DNA of 45,430 nucleotides from a bacterium (GTDB lineage: Bacteria > Myxococcota_A > UBA9160 > UBA6930), in NCBI GenBank assembly GCA_024228115.1, contig JAAETT010000039.1:1-45430 (forward strand), written 5' to 3'. Numbering within the stretch: the first letter of the stretch is position 1; each line of letters begins with the position of its first letter. This document shows positions 23,683-31,648 of the stretch, piece by piece. The notes under the pieces were generated by a model that saw only the letters and a program-made list of their open reading frames with translations, was not told the DNA's origin and did not search any database. A program made the translations under genes and the position numbers.

Positions 23683-25365
23683 GTGTTGGGCTACTTTGGG
23701 GAGGTGGAGCTTCCTGAATTCTCGACACGGCGAGGGCGAGCTGGGGACTTGCAGCGCGCCGAGCGGTCGTGCGTGCTGTCGCGGAGTGGGATGGTTTGTA
23801 CGAGCGTGCCAGCCGCCACGGCGGCAGGGACTACCACGCTTCGGCGCGGGGGAAATGCGATCGATGCGGCCATCGCGGCAGCGGCGGCGCTTTGCGTCGT
23901 GGAACCTCAATCGACGGGAATCGGTGGGGATGCCTTTGCGCTGCTCTGGTCGGCTGAAGAACAGCGCTTGCTCGGTCTGAATGGCAGTGGGCGGGCACCG
24001 CGTGCGGCCACGCTCGAGTTGTATCGAAGCCTGGGACACCACAACGTGCCCGGCCTCGGCATCCTGGCGGCCACCGTGCCCGGCGCAGTGCATGCCTGGG
24101 AAACCCTGCACGAGCGTCTTGGGCGGCTTGCGTTTGCCGACGTCCTCGAACCCGCCATCCGGCTCGCCAGGGACGGATTTCCCGTCAGCGAGCTCGTTGG
24201 CCACTACTGGTTTGCGCTGACACGTATGGGGGTGTTCCAAAACGATGCAGCCCGCGCGTGTTGGGCGCCTGGGGGCGAGGCGCCGCGGCCCGGTAGTTGG
24301 TTTCGCGTTCCGGCGTTGGCTGCGAGCCTCGAGCGTATCGCGGCCCATGGCGCCAAGGGGTTCTATGCCTCTCCGATCGCGGACGCCATCGTTGCCACCT
24401 CTGACGAGATGGGTGGCTGCTTCGCGCATTCCGACCTGGAGGAGCACAGGAGCACCTGGGTCGATCCCATCGAGACGACCTACCGCGGCGTGCGGGTCGC
24501 CGAGTTGCCACCGAACGGACAAGGCCTTGCCGCACTGATTGGCCTGAACATCCTCGAAGAGCTTCCTCCGCCGCCCGACTGCGACGCCGACCCTCGAGAC
24601 TCAGCTCTTGAATGGCACCAGCGCATCGAGGCCATCAAGCTGGCCTTCGCGGACCGCGACGCCTACGTGGCGGATCCGGAGCATGCGCAGGTGCCCGTCG
24701 AGGCACTCCTCGAGCGCGACTACGCGCGCCGGCGAGCGGCGCTCGTACGCGAACACGCCCTCGAAGCCCCCGCGCCCGGCCTCTCGGGAGATACCGTCTA
24801 CCTGTGCACGTCGGACGCAGACGGGAACCTCGTCTCGTTCATCCAGAGCCTGTTCACGGGTTTCGGTAGTGGTGTCGGCTGCGGCGATACCGGTGTCGTG
24901 CTCCAGAGTCGGGGCGCCGGATTCCGTTTCGACCCGACCCACCCGAACGTGCTCGCCCCCGGCAAACGCCCTTTCCACACGATCATCCCGGGCATGCTGC
25001 TACGTGGCGAAGAACCCTGGATGGCCTTCGGCGTGATGGGCGGACACGTCCAGCCCCAAGGTCATCTCTGCTTCGTCTCGAACGTCGTCGATCACGGCCT
25101 CAACCCCCAGGAGGCCCTCGATCGACCCCGATTCCGTTTCGAACACGGCCGAAGCGTAAGGATCGAGCAGCCGGAAAGACCCGTCAGGGAAGGCACGACG
25201 TTAGGCGAAGCGCTTGCCGCCCGTGGCCACGACGTGCAGGACCCCGGCGGCTGGATGGCGGATACCTTCGGCGGCGGCCAGGCCATCCAGCGTCTTCCGG
25301 ACGGGCTGTGGGCTGGTGGAAGCGACCGTCGCAAGGACGGGTGCGCCAGCGGCCCCGACGCCTAG
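23683..25365 (+). CDS. Gamma-glutamyltransferase-family protein (Ntn hydrolase)
   Basis: A 560-residue member of the GGT family, which self-cleaves before a threonine to make a heterodimer. The new N-terminus would be T371 in SGDTVYLCTSDADGN, with downstream SLFTGFGSGV and NRGAGF-like QSRGAGFRFD. The N-terminal half has LRRGGNAIDAAIAAAAALCVVEPQ and GIGGDAFALL. The TVY in place of TTH is typical of YwrD-like GGT homologues, which include cephalosporin-acylase-like enzymes. No signal peptide is visible, so it is probably cytoplasmic, unlike classical periplasmic GGT. GTG at 23683 is the earliest start; a start a few codons later is possible. The stop overlaps that of the PEP-CTERM gene. Confidence 0.82.
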   Translation: MLGYFGEVELPEFSTRRGRAGDLQRAERSCVLSRSGMVCTSVPAATAAGTTTLRRGGNAIDAAIAAAAALCVVEPQSTGIGGDAFALLWSAEEQRLLGLNGSGRAPRAATLELYRSLGHHNVPGLGILAATVPGAVHAWETLHERLGRLAFADVLEPAIRLARDGFPVSELVGHYWFALTRMGVFQNDAARACWAPGGEAPRPGSWFRVPALAASLERIAAHGAKGFYASPIADAIVATSDEMGGCFAHSDLEEHRSTWVDPIETTYRGVRVAELPPNGQGLAALIGLNILEELPPPPDCDADPRDSALEWHQRIEAIKLAFADRDAYVADPEHAQVPVEALLERDYARRRAALVREHALEAPAPGLSGDTVYLCTSDADGNLVSFIQSLFTGFGSGVGCGDTGVVLQSRGAGFRFDPTHPNVLAPGKRPFHTIIPGMLLRGEEPWMAFGVMGGHVQPQGHLCFVSNVVDHGLNPQEALDRPRFRFEHGRSVRIEQPERPVREGTTLGEALAARGHDVQDPGGWMADTFGGGQAIQRLPDGLWAGGSDRRKDGCASGPDA

Positions 25366-26000
25366 CGCCCACCTCGACGGAGTGCGAAGGCCAATGCAGC
25401 CAGCGCTCCGAAGGCGAATGCTCCCGGCTCCGGCACTCCCCCGACGGTTTCCGAACCGTTCGGAGTACTCGTACCCTGGATGTGCAATGCGATCTGAGCT
25501 TCGATGCCCGAGCTCGTGAAGCTGCTCAACAACAGGTCGTCCACGGAGAGTGCTTCATTCGCCGAGAGTGTGAACGTCGCCACTTTGAGAACTCCGTTGC
25601 CGGGGGGGCCACCGCCATTGCCGAAGCTCACACCATGAGTGAAGGAGCTACCGGCCCCTCCTGCGACGGACGGGCCGATCAGCGCGGTGTAGGCGCTGTT
25701 CGGAGCGTTGTCCGTCGTGATCGACAGGCCCGTGAAGCTGCCCACCAGATTGAAGTACAGCTCGTGGAGGTCGGCACCGGCACCGAGGAGGCCGCCGAGG
25801 GTGATCGTGAATTCGAGATCACCGGAATTCGCGACCACATCGACCGTTGCATAGGAAGCGGCCGGCAGATCGCCATCGAACTCTTGCGTGAGGGGGATGG
25901 TGAGCGCGGATGCCGAGGCGGCCGAGAACAGCAGCGCTGCGACCAAGAAGATGAACAAAGCCGCACCCGTCCGGCGCGATCGTCGAAGAACCAACTGCAT
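25362..26000 (-). CDS. PEP-CTERM sorting-signal exported protein
   Basis: A 212-residue secreted protein. It has an N-terminal signal peptide (RRTGAALFIFLVAALLFSA, cleavage near SASA) and a C-terminal tripartite tail: VPEPG, a hydrophobic stretch (FAFGALAALAFAL) and RRGGR. That is the PEP-CTERM signal handled by exosortase, usually linked to exopolysaccharide-producing bacteria. The middle is a beta-rich, serine/glycine-rich domain of unknown role. No exosortase gene is in the window. Its TAG overlaps the TAG of the convergent GGT-family gene (25362-25365). Confidence 0.8.
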   Translation of the reverse strand: MQLVLRRSRRTGAALFIFLVAALLFSAASASALTIPLTQEFDGDLPAASYATVDVVANSGDLEFTITLGGLLGAGADLHELYFNLVGSFTGLSITTDNAPNSAYTALIGPSVAGGAGSSFTHGVSFGNGGGPPGNGVLKVATFTLSANEALSVDDLLLSSFTSSGIEAQIALHIQGTSTPNGSETVGGVPEPGAFAFGALAALAFALRRGGR

Positions 26001-26082
26001 GTGCCAACCACTCCCGCATGAGTCCTATGGGTAAGTGGCCCCACAGTGCGGTTCGTGGCAAGAAAGCGAACCCCGCGGGGAA

Positions 26083-26862
26083 TCAGGCTATCTCGCAGCT
26101 CTTGCTCCGGTGCTTGGCATAGATTTCGCGCACCCATGCGGTAGTCGGATGGTCGGCCCAGCGGGCAAGCCATGCATCAACGGCTGGGGGGGCCTGCTCC
26201 GGATGCATCGGCCCACCGTCCGGGTGGACACCCGGCGAAGCCAGCGCCGCAGCCGTGAGATCCGCGATGCTGAAGGCATCCCCAACCAGATAGCCAGACG
26301 GGCCGATCTCCTTCTGCAGACGATCCATCACGTCGCGGGTCACCTGGATGGATTCCTCGACCTTCTCGGGTGTGATCTCCATCTGTTTTCGCATCACCAC
26401 CGCGATGCCCGGCAGCATGGCGCGATAGGCAATCTGTACCGCCCGGCTGCGATCGCATGTGAACTGCTTGGCGAAGTAGTCCCTCTCCGGAAGCAGAAGC
26501 CCGAAACGGGCCCGGCGGATGGCGGGACCGAAATCGGCATCGAGCCAGGCTTGAAGTTCGAGGGCCCGAGCTCGTTGGGTCGGATCCTCCGGGTAGAGCC
26601 GCGGCTCGGGCTGCAGGTCCTCCAGGTAGGCAACGATGTGATTCGAGCCGGCGACCACCTTCTTCCCGTGGCGCAACACCGGCACCTGGTCTTGTCCGGA
26701 AAGGCGCTGCATCGCGAGTTTGTGAGGCCCGGGAAGCTGGGCGTTCCGGCGATGGGCGATGCCCTTCCAATCCAGCGCCCAACGAGCTTTCTCGTTGAAG
26801 TGGGAGATGGGAAAGTGATAGAGCTCGAAATCCAATTGCATGTCATTCATCATGCCATCCAT
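26083..26862 (-). CDS. Glutathione S-transferase family protein
   Basis: A 259-residue two-domain GST-like protein. The thioredoxin-like N-domain begins FELYHFPISHFNEKARWAL and contains the cis-proline block VPVLRHGKKVVAGSNHIVAYLE. The helical C-domain has GYLVGDAFSIADLTAAALA, the conserved N-capping/hydrophobic-staple motif. The ligand is unknown. It starts 12 bases after the TetR-type regulator with an AGGT site, so the two form an operon and the regulator probably controls it. Several in-frame ATGs at 26841-26862 make the exact N-terminus uncertain. Confidence 0.85.
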   Translation of the reverse strand: MDGMMNDMQLDFELYHFPISHFNEKARWALDWKGIAHRRNAQLPGPHKLAMQRLSGQDQVPVLRHGKKVVAGSNHIVAYLEDLQPEPRLYPEDPTQRARALELQAWLDADFGPAIRRARFGLLLPERDYFAKQFTCDRSRAVQIAYRAMLPGIAVVMRKQMEITPEKVEESIQVTRDVMDRLQKEIGPSGYLVGDAFSIADLTAAALASPGVHPDGGPMHPEQAPPAVDAWLARWADHPTTAWVREIYAKHRSKSCEIA

Positions 26863-26874
26863 TCGACCTGGGCG

Positions 26875-27453
26875 TCAACCTTCTCCGAGCTCCTCCGCCA
26901 CCTGACTGCGGCAGGCGGCAAGGAGAGCCCGCGCCAGCTTCGGATCGTCGAGAGCACGCCCCACAACGATGCCGCCCACGCAGAGTGCCAGGGCCCGAAG
27001 TGCCTGCTCTTCGCTTCCGGGCTCCAGGCCGCGCTGGAATTCACACACCCAATCCTTCACGTGGGCCGTGTAGGCGCGGCGTGATCCACGATCCGCTCGC
27101 GCGGCGTCCACCGAGAGCGAGGCCAGATTGCAGCCTTTGCCCACCGTGTCGCGATTCTCGTAGGCGAGGTAGCCCGTCACGATTTCCATCGCCTGCTCGT
27201 TCAACGCCTCCGAATCCGGCCCAGGCCGATTGCGAAGCTTGGCGATGAAATCGTTCTCACCGCCCGCCAGGACCTGTGCGAAGAGATCGCCCTTCGAGCG
27301 GAAGTATCCGTAGAAGCCACCACGCGTGAGCCCCGCCGCATCCATGATCGTGTCGATGCCGACCCCGGCATAGCCTTTGCGCTTGAAGAGCCGCCCGGCC
27401 TTTCGGATGATCTTCTGCCGGGTGCGTTGCTTGTGCTCGGGCGGGTAGCGCAT
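26875..27453 (-). CDS. TetR/AcrR-family transcriptional regulator
   Basis: A 192-residue regulator with the TetR helix-turn-helix at about 9-55: RQKIIRKAGRLFKRKGYAGVGIDTIMDAAGLTRGGFYGYFRSKGDLF. The C-terminal half is the divergent ligand domain (GCNLASLSVDAARADRGSR is typical of the AcrR/NemR-like subgroup). The ATG at 27453 has a GAGGAG site; the longer frame crosses thiI. It leads the gst gene and faces thiI, with a 16-bp palindrome in between. Confidence 0.88.
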   Translation of the reverse strand: MRYPPEHKQRTRQKIIRKAGRLFKRKGYAGVGIDTIMDAAGLTRGGFYGYFRSKGDLFAQVLAGGENDFIAKLRNRPGPDSEALNEQAMEIVTGYLAYENRDTVGKGCNLASLSVDAARADRGSRRAYTAHVKDWVCEFQRGLEPGSEEQALRALALCVGGIVVGRALDDPKLARALLAACRSQVAEELGEG

Positions 27454-27486
27454 GACGATCTCCTCGGACGCGATCCTTGCACATCC

Positions 27487-27502
27487 CATGTCGATCGACA
27501 TG
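27487..27502. promoter_or_regulatory. Perfect 16-bp palindrome in the tetR-thiI gap: likely TetR-type operator
   Basis: CATGTCGATCGACATG reads the same on both strands. It is 33 bases upstream of the regulator's start and 48 upstream of thiI. TetR-family proteins usually bind such a site beside their own gene, so autoregulation of the tetR-gst operon is the simplest reading; thiI might be affected as a bystander. A TTGGCA on the minus strand overlaps its edge but no good -10 partner was found. Confidence 0.55.
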
Positions 27503-27550
27503 CCAAGTCCGACTCGCTCGGTAAGAACCCAGCGCGCTATTCTGCGCCGG

Positions 27551-29035
27551 ATGCCCGAGCCCGCCCTCATCTTGCTGCGCCTCTCCGGCGAACTTTCGAC
27601 GAAGGCCAAGGCCACGCGCCGCCAATTCGTCACCCGCCTGCTGCGCAACCTCCGCGATGCCCTCGATGAGACCGGCCATGGCTACCACGTCGAGCGGCGA
27701 TACGAGCGAATCCTCGTCGAGTTGAAAGATGCCTCTGATCTGCCGCGGCTTGAACGACTCTTCGGCCTGCAATCCCTGGCTCCTGCGGAACGCCACGAGG
27801 TGCACACCCTCGACGAGATCGTCGAGCACGGCGAACGGCTCTTTGGCGAAGCCGTGGAGGGACGACGATTCGCCGTACGTGCACGCACCGTCGGAACGGA
27901 CGCGGTACCGGGTGTACGTGGTCACGACGTCGAGATGGCGCTGGGTGCGCGGCTCTTGCCGCGAGCCGCGAGGGTCGATCTGAGCGCTCCGGAGGTGACC
28001 GCTCGCATCGAGCTCTACGGGAACGCCGCCTATTTCTTCCGGGAGAACCTGCCCTGCCCCGGTGGCCTCCCGCTCGGCACGGGCGATCGCGCGATTTCGT
28101 TGGTCTCCGGCGGCTTCGATTCCGCCGTCGCCTCCTGGCAGATGCTTCGGCGCGGCGTGAATCTCGACTACGTCTTCTGCAACCTCGGCGGCTTCAGCCA
28201 CCAGCTCGGAACCTTGCGTGTGATGCAGGTGCTGGCCCAGAACTGGTCCTTCGGCACCCGACCCAGGCTTCACGCCATCGATTTCAGCGCGGTCACGCAA
28301 GAACTCCAGCGGGTCGCCGAGCCGCGCTACTGGCAGGTGATCCTGAAACGATTGATGCTGCGCGCCGCGGACGCAGTGGCCGAGCAGGCCGGTGCCCATG
28401 CCATCATCACGGGTGAAGCCGTCGGCCAGGTCTCCTCCCAGACCCTCGTCAACCTGCGTACGATCAGCGAGGCCACCGATTTTCCGATCCTGCGGCCGCT
28501 GATCGGCAGCAACAAGGACGAGATCATCCGGCGGGCGGAACAGATCGGCACGGCGGAACTCTCGGCGGTGGTCGGCGAGTACTGCGCGCTTGTCCCGAGG
28601 CGGCCTGCGACGGCGGCGAAGCTCGATGTCATCCTGGAGCAAGAGAAGGAAATGGACACTGCCGTCCTCGAGCGCGCCATCGAGGAACGCGAAATCCTCG
28701 CGCTTCGCAGCCTCGATCCCGAGGCCTGCGGGATGCCCGAGATCGAGACCGACCGGGTTCCCGAGGGCGCTTGCGTGGTGGATCTGCGTGTCCGCCACGA
28801 ATACGAGAGCTGGCACTATCCGGGTGCCCTTCAGCTCGACTTCTCACGGGCCCTCGACGCATACGCTTCCTTCGCCAAGGACCAACCGTACGTTCTGTAT
28901 TGCGAGTACGGCCTGAAGAGCGCGCATCTGGCCGAAATGATGCGCTCCGCCGGCCACCGGGCGCTGCATTTTCGCGGCGGCACCCGCGCGCTGCGGCGTT
29001 GGGCCGAAGAGAAGGGAATCCGGGAAGCGCCGTGA
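27551..29035 (+). CDS. thiI: tRNA 4-thiouridine synthase / thiamine sulfurtransferase ThiI with rhodanese domain
   Basis: A 494-residue enzyme that adenylates U8 of tRNA and inserts sulfur, and can feed thiazole synthesis. In order: an N-terminal ferredoxin-like region and THUMP domain (about 1-165), the PP-loop ATPase with SGGFDS at 186-191, and a C-terminal rhodanese domain with the catalytic cysteine C451 in VLYCEYGLKSAHL. Having the rhodanese places it with the E. coli type. The ATG at 27551 is chosen; an open frame upstream crosses the intergenic palindrome. It overlaps the thioesterase start as GTGA. Confidence 0.92.
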   Translation: MPEPALILLRLSGELSTKAKATRRQFVTRLLRNLRDALDETGHGYHVERRYERILVELKDASDLPRLERLFGLQSLAPAERHEVHTLDEIVEHGERLFGEAVEGRRFAVRARTVGTDAVPGVRGHDVEMALGARLLPRAARVDLSAPEVTARIELYGNAAYFFRENLPCPGGLPLGTGDRAISLVSGGFDSAVASWQMLRRGVNLDYVFCNLGGFSHQLGTLRVMQVLAQNWSFGTRPRLHAIDFSAVTQELQRVAEPRYWQVILKRLMLRAADAVAEQAGAHAIITGEAVGQVSSQTLVNLRTISEATDFPILRPLIGSNKDEIIRRAEQIGTAELSAVVGEYCALVPRRPATAAKLDVILEQEKEMDTAVLERAIEEREILALRSLDPEACGMPEIETDRVPEGACVVDLRVRHEYESWHYPGALQLDFSRALDAYASFAKDQPYVLYCEYGLKSAHLAEMMRSAGHRALHFRGGTRALRRWAEEKGIREAP

Positions 29036-29427
29036 ACGACTTCACCCAACGATTGGGAATGCATACCGTGCGCGCCGTCGACGGCGAGTGCCACATCGAG
29101 ATGGTCGTCGATGAGTTCCACATGAGCACGGCGGAACGAGTCCACGGCGGTGTCTTCTTCACCCTGCTCGACACGGCCATGGGCCGCGCGGTGATCTCCC
29201 ATCTTCCCGAGGGACGGGGCTGCGCAACGATCGAGGCGAAGATCAACTTCTTCCGTCCCGTACAGAAGGGAAGCCTTCGCGCCGAAGCCCGCTGTGTCTA
29301 CGTCTCCCGCCGCACGGCTTACGCCGAAGCAAGCCTGATCGACGGAGAAGATCGCGTCGTCGCCAAATCGACCGGGACCTTCATGCTCACCGATACGCTG
29401 CAGCAATCCGAGCGAGAACGGGTCTAG
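29032..29427 (+). CDS. PaaI/4HBT-family hotdog thioesterase
   Basis: A 131-residue hotdog-fold protein. The family block VHGGVFFTLLDTAMGRA contains the HGG turn and the catalytic aspartate of the PaaI-type acyl-CoA thioesterases, followed by INFFRPVQKGSLRAEA. It would hydrolyse an acyl-CoA, aromatic or medium chain; the substrate is unknown. The GTG at 29032 overlaps the thiI stop as GTGA. The coupling to thiI looks like genome compaction, not a pathway. Confidence 0.85.
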   Translation: MNDFTQRLGMHTVRAVDGECHIEMVVDEFHMSTAERVHGGVFFTLLDTAMGRAVISHLPEGRGCATIEAKINFFRPVQKGSLRAEARCVYVSRRTAYAEASLIDGEDRVVAKSTGTFMLTDTLQQSERERV

Positions 29428-29483
29428 CGTCGGGCCCTGGTACGTCGCTGACCGTGGCGGGGGCCGCTTCGCTTCTCGTGGTG

Positions 29484-29657
29484 GATCGCGGGGCGGGGGG
29501 CGGCCATCGCGGAATGGCTCGGCTGGGGATCGGGGGGCCGCTTTCGACTTGGCCGCGGGTTCGCTTACGCGGCTTTGCCGCTAGCGAACTTGCGCACGCT
29601 CACGCGACGAGATGCCTGCGCTTTATTTCCGCGCTGACCGCCCCCCGCCCCGCGATC
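29484..29657. repeat. 174-bp structured repeat element, copy 1
   Basis: The ends are an inverted repeat: 29484-29503 is perfectly complementary to 29638-29657, and pairing continues inward to 29514/29627 with two mismatches (29 of 31). Inside is a 31-base hairpin (29559-29589): a GTTCGCT/AGCGAAC stem, GCGGC/GCCGC inner stem and TTT loop. Fifteen bases at 29509-29523 and 21 bases at 29612-29632 (one mismatch) recur, inverted, in copy 2. The segment holds only short, compositionally odd open frames. Confidence 0.7.
29559..29589. repeat. Internal hairpin of repeat copy 1
   Basis: Seven-base outer arms at 29559-29565 and 29583-29589, five-base inner arms at 29569-29573 and 29577-29581, loop TTT. 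The asymmetric internal loop (TAC on one side, T on the other) matches the 3-base bulge position in copy 2. Confidence 0.7.
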
Positions 29658-29831
29658 TTGCGTGGGAGGTGACACGATACCGCGTCGCTAACAGGGAATT
29701 TTGGGTGGAGGCGTTAGGGCGCTTCAGCCGAAGGAGGGGCCACGCGTTGGCTTCACCGTTTCAGCAAGGAACCGGGCTCTTGCTCTGCCCGTGCCTCCTG
29801 GGTTCGGCGACCTTCCTCATGAGAACCGCTT

Positions 29832-30005
29832 CGCCGGGGTTGGGCACAGGTCGGGCGGAAATCAAGCGCAGGCATAGGCGCGGCCAAGCGTGCGCGTAGG
29901 TTGCCCGCGGCGAAAGCCGCGAAGGGCAACACCCCGTCCACCTCCCTACGCGGCCACCCGACCCCCGGCCGAGCCATTCCGCCCGACCTGTGCCCAGCCC
30001 CGGCG
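29832..30005. repeat. 174-bp structured repeat element, copy 2 (inverted relative to copy 1)
   Basis: The ends 29832-29860 and 29977-30005 pair over 28 of 29 positions. The outer arms are unrelated in sequence to copy 1, except for the inner GCGGAA. Conserved segments shared with copy 1 on the opposite strand are 29855-29875 and 29968-29982. A 31-base hairpin lies at 29900-29930. It ends 31 bases before the stop of the unknown gene at 30037. Confidence 0.7.
29900..29930. repeat. Internal GNRA-type hairpin of repeat copy 2
   Basis: GTTGCCC and GGGCAAC form the outer stem, GCGGC and GCCGC the inner stem, with a GAAA tetraloop and a 3-base GAA bulge on the 3' side. Same length (31) as the hairpin in copy 1. 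Three outer-stem base pairs differ between the copies yet remain paired. Confidence 0.7.
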
Positions 30006-30036
30006 GCTCCGCGCTACGCACGAAAAGCGAAGCGGC

Positions 30037-30420
30037 TCAAGGCTCCGAAGACGCTTGTGTGCTCGCTTCTGCGCTTACTTCTCGGCCTGCTACGCGCAGG
30101 CGGACGCGGCAGGCGATCTCCAGGGAGGGGACCTGCTCGCCGCGGCGCCAGAGACCGCGGGTCTGGAACTCCGCGTCGAGTTCTGCTTTTTCGATTGCCT
30201 TGCTGATGCCGGTGGCCTTCTCGATTTCCCGGCGTAGTTCCTCGCCGATGAAGAGCGAGGGCAGCGGATCGCCGTCGCACCATGCCTCGCCCGTTCGAAG
30301 ATCCAGGCGAAGGGAGCCCTCGCCGATCGCGAGCAACGCCTCGTAATCGTCGCGCAGCTTCCAGCCGAGGAAGATCCGACACAGGTCTTGCGCCAGAACC
30401 TGGCTCGCTTCGGGGGTCAC
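30037..30420 (-). CDS. Conserved-looking protein of unknown function in the ECF operon
   Basis: About 127 residues, with no family I recognise. It begins VTPEASQVLAQDLCRIFLGWKLRDDYEALL, which looks like an amphipathic helix pair, has a charged middle (GEELRREIEKATGISKAIEKAELDAEFQ) and lacks signal or membrane segments. The GTG at 30420 lies 20 bases after the DUF3106-like gene, with no clear ribosome site, so translation may depend on the upstream gene. It is the last gene of the sigma / anti-sigma operon, and its 3' end abuts the repeat elements. Confidence 0.6.
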   Translation of the reverse strand: MTPEASQVLAQDLCRIFLGWKLRDDYEALLAIGEGSLRLDLRTGEAWCDGDPLPSLFIGEELRREIEKATGISKAIEKAELDAEFQTRGLWRRGEQVPSLEIACRVRLRVAGREVSAEASTQASSEP

Positions 30421-30440
30421 GAGCGGAGCGTAGCCGGAAT

Positions 30441-31016
30441 TCAGTCGAGGGCCGACGACGCGGCGCGCAGCCCTTCGAGAATTCCGGCGCGCTCCTCCGT
30501 GGACCGGGAGGAGAATTGTTCTTCGACCAGGGCCTTCTGCTCCTCGGCGGTGAGCTTGCGGAAGTGATGGAGGCGGCGACGCAGCTTGTCCTGCTCCGAT
30601 CTTTCGAGCCCCTGCCATTGCTTCAGCTGGCGTCGGAACTGGCGCCGCCGGGGCGGTGACATCTCTGCCATGCGTTCGCGCATCGCTCGGCGATGCTGGC
30701 CATCTGCTCTGGCATCGTTCCGGCGGATCCGGCGCTCCATGCGCTGGGTGAACGCCGTTCGCTCACCTTCACTCATCCCCTTCCAGCGTTCGAAGAATTC
30801 CGCACGCCGACGGGGCGGCATGTTGCGCAGGCGTCGAATCGCACCGCGACGCTGCTCTTCTGGAAGACCGGCGATCCACGAACGCAATGACAGCGGCGCG
30901 TCACGGCGCACTTCTTCGGGCGTCGGGCGATGGGGCTCTTCGGCACGCGCCGGAGACGCCAGCAGGAGCAGCCCGCAGACCGCCGAAGCAAGCAAGCTGC
31001 GCGTCGCCCGTTTCAC
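30441..31016 (-). CDS. DUF3106-like exported arginine-rich protein
   Basis: A 191-residue protein with an N-terminal signal peptide (RSLLASAVCGLLLLASPARA, cleaved after ARA). The mature part is almost all charged helix with repeats of the type LPPEQRRxxxxRLRxMPPRRRAEFFERWKxMSEGER, the pattern of the DUF3106/periplasmic heavy-metal-sensor-like group. It overlaps the anti-sigma stop as ATGA. In analogous operons a periplasmic protein in this position works with the anti-sigma factor as a stress sensor; here that is inference. Confidence 0.75.
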   Translation of the reverse strand: MKRATRSLLASAVCGLLLLASPARAEEPHRPTPEEVRRDAPLSLRSWIAGLPEEQRRGAIRRLRNMPPRRRAEFFERWKGMSEGERTAFTQRMERRIRRNDARADGQHRRAMRERMAEMSPPRRRQFRRQLKQWQGLERSEQDKLRRRLHHFRKLTAEEQKALVEEQFSSRSTEERAGILEGLRAASSALD

Positions 31017-31648
31017 CCGCGGCCTTCGTCCGGCTCGAGCGCTTCAAGCGCGGCCAGCCACTCGAGCACCTCGACGACGGCGACATCTTCCGGATCGAGT
31101 TCGCCGTCGAAGTCCTCGCCAATCTCCTCGGGAGCCAGAAGATCCGGAAGATCTTCCTCCGGGGCGGCCTCGTGAATCGACCCATCTGCCACCTGGCGGT
31201 CGCTGGCAGGATCAGGCTCCACCGTGGTCGACGGGGAAGGAGCCGGTGCCACAGGCGCCGGTTGCTCGGCAACGAGAGAGGATTCCTCTCCAGCGCGGGG
31301 AAGGATCAGCCAAGCCAGGAGGGCCGCAGCAGCGACTGCCGCCGCCATCGCCAGAACACGGCTTCGGCGGCGCGGTGCACGAACTCCGGGCGCGGCGGCG
31401 GCTCCAACGGTCTGCGCACGTGGCGACGCCACATCGGTCGCGATCCGCTCCCGCAAGCGAGCCTGCGCTCCCGCAGGAACGGCAGGAGTGGGCACCGCAG
31501 CCAGGGCTGCGTCCACGCTCTCGAGTTCGGCGAGCCTGCGCGCCAGCTCGGGAGATGCAGCGATGGCCTCGCGCATGCGGGCCTCGTCCTCGGCCGACAG
31601 CTCACCGTCGAGATAGGCGGAGAGCTGAGCTTCGAATTCGGCGTTCAT
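31013..31648 (-). CDS. Membrane anti-sigma factor (no zinc motif)
   Basis: A 211-residue single-pass protein. The N-terminal cytoplasmic domain has the anti-sigma fingerprint LSAYLDGELSAEDEARM and a helix ELARRLAELESVDAAL. The transmembrane helix is at about 97-117 (RVLAMAAAVAAAALLAWLIL). A long acidic, proline-rich periplasmic tail follows. The HxxxCxxC of zinc-binding anti-sigma factors is missing, so it is not a ZAS redox sensor. It overlaps the sigma gene and the next gene by ATGA on both sides. Confidence 0.82.
   Translation of the reverse strand: MNAEFEAQLSAYLDGELSAEDEARMREAIAASPELARRLAELESVDAALAAVPTPAVPAGAQARLRERIATDVASPRAQTVGAAAAPGVRAPRRRSRVLAMAAAVAAAALLAWLILPRAGEESSLVAEQPAPVAPAPSPSTTVEPDPASDRQVADGSIHEAAPEEDLPDLLAPEEIGEDFDGELDPEDVAVVEVLEWLAALEALEPDEGRG

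Noticed and set aside
27257-28816. 519-codon minus-strand open frame over thiI
   Set aside because: Antisense to the PP-loop and rhodanese domains of thiI, with no motif of its own.
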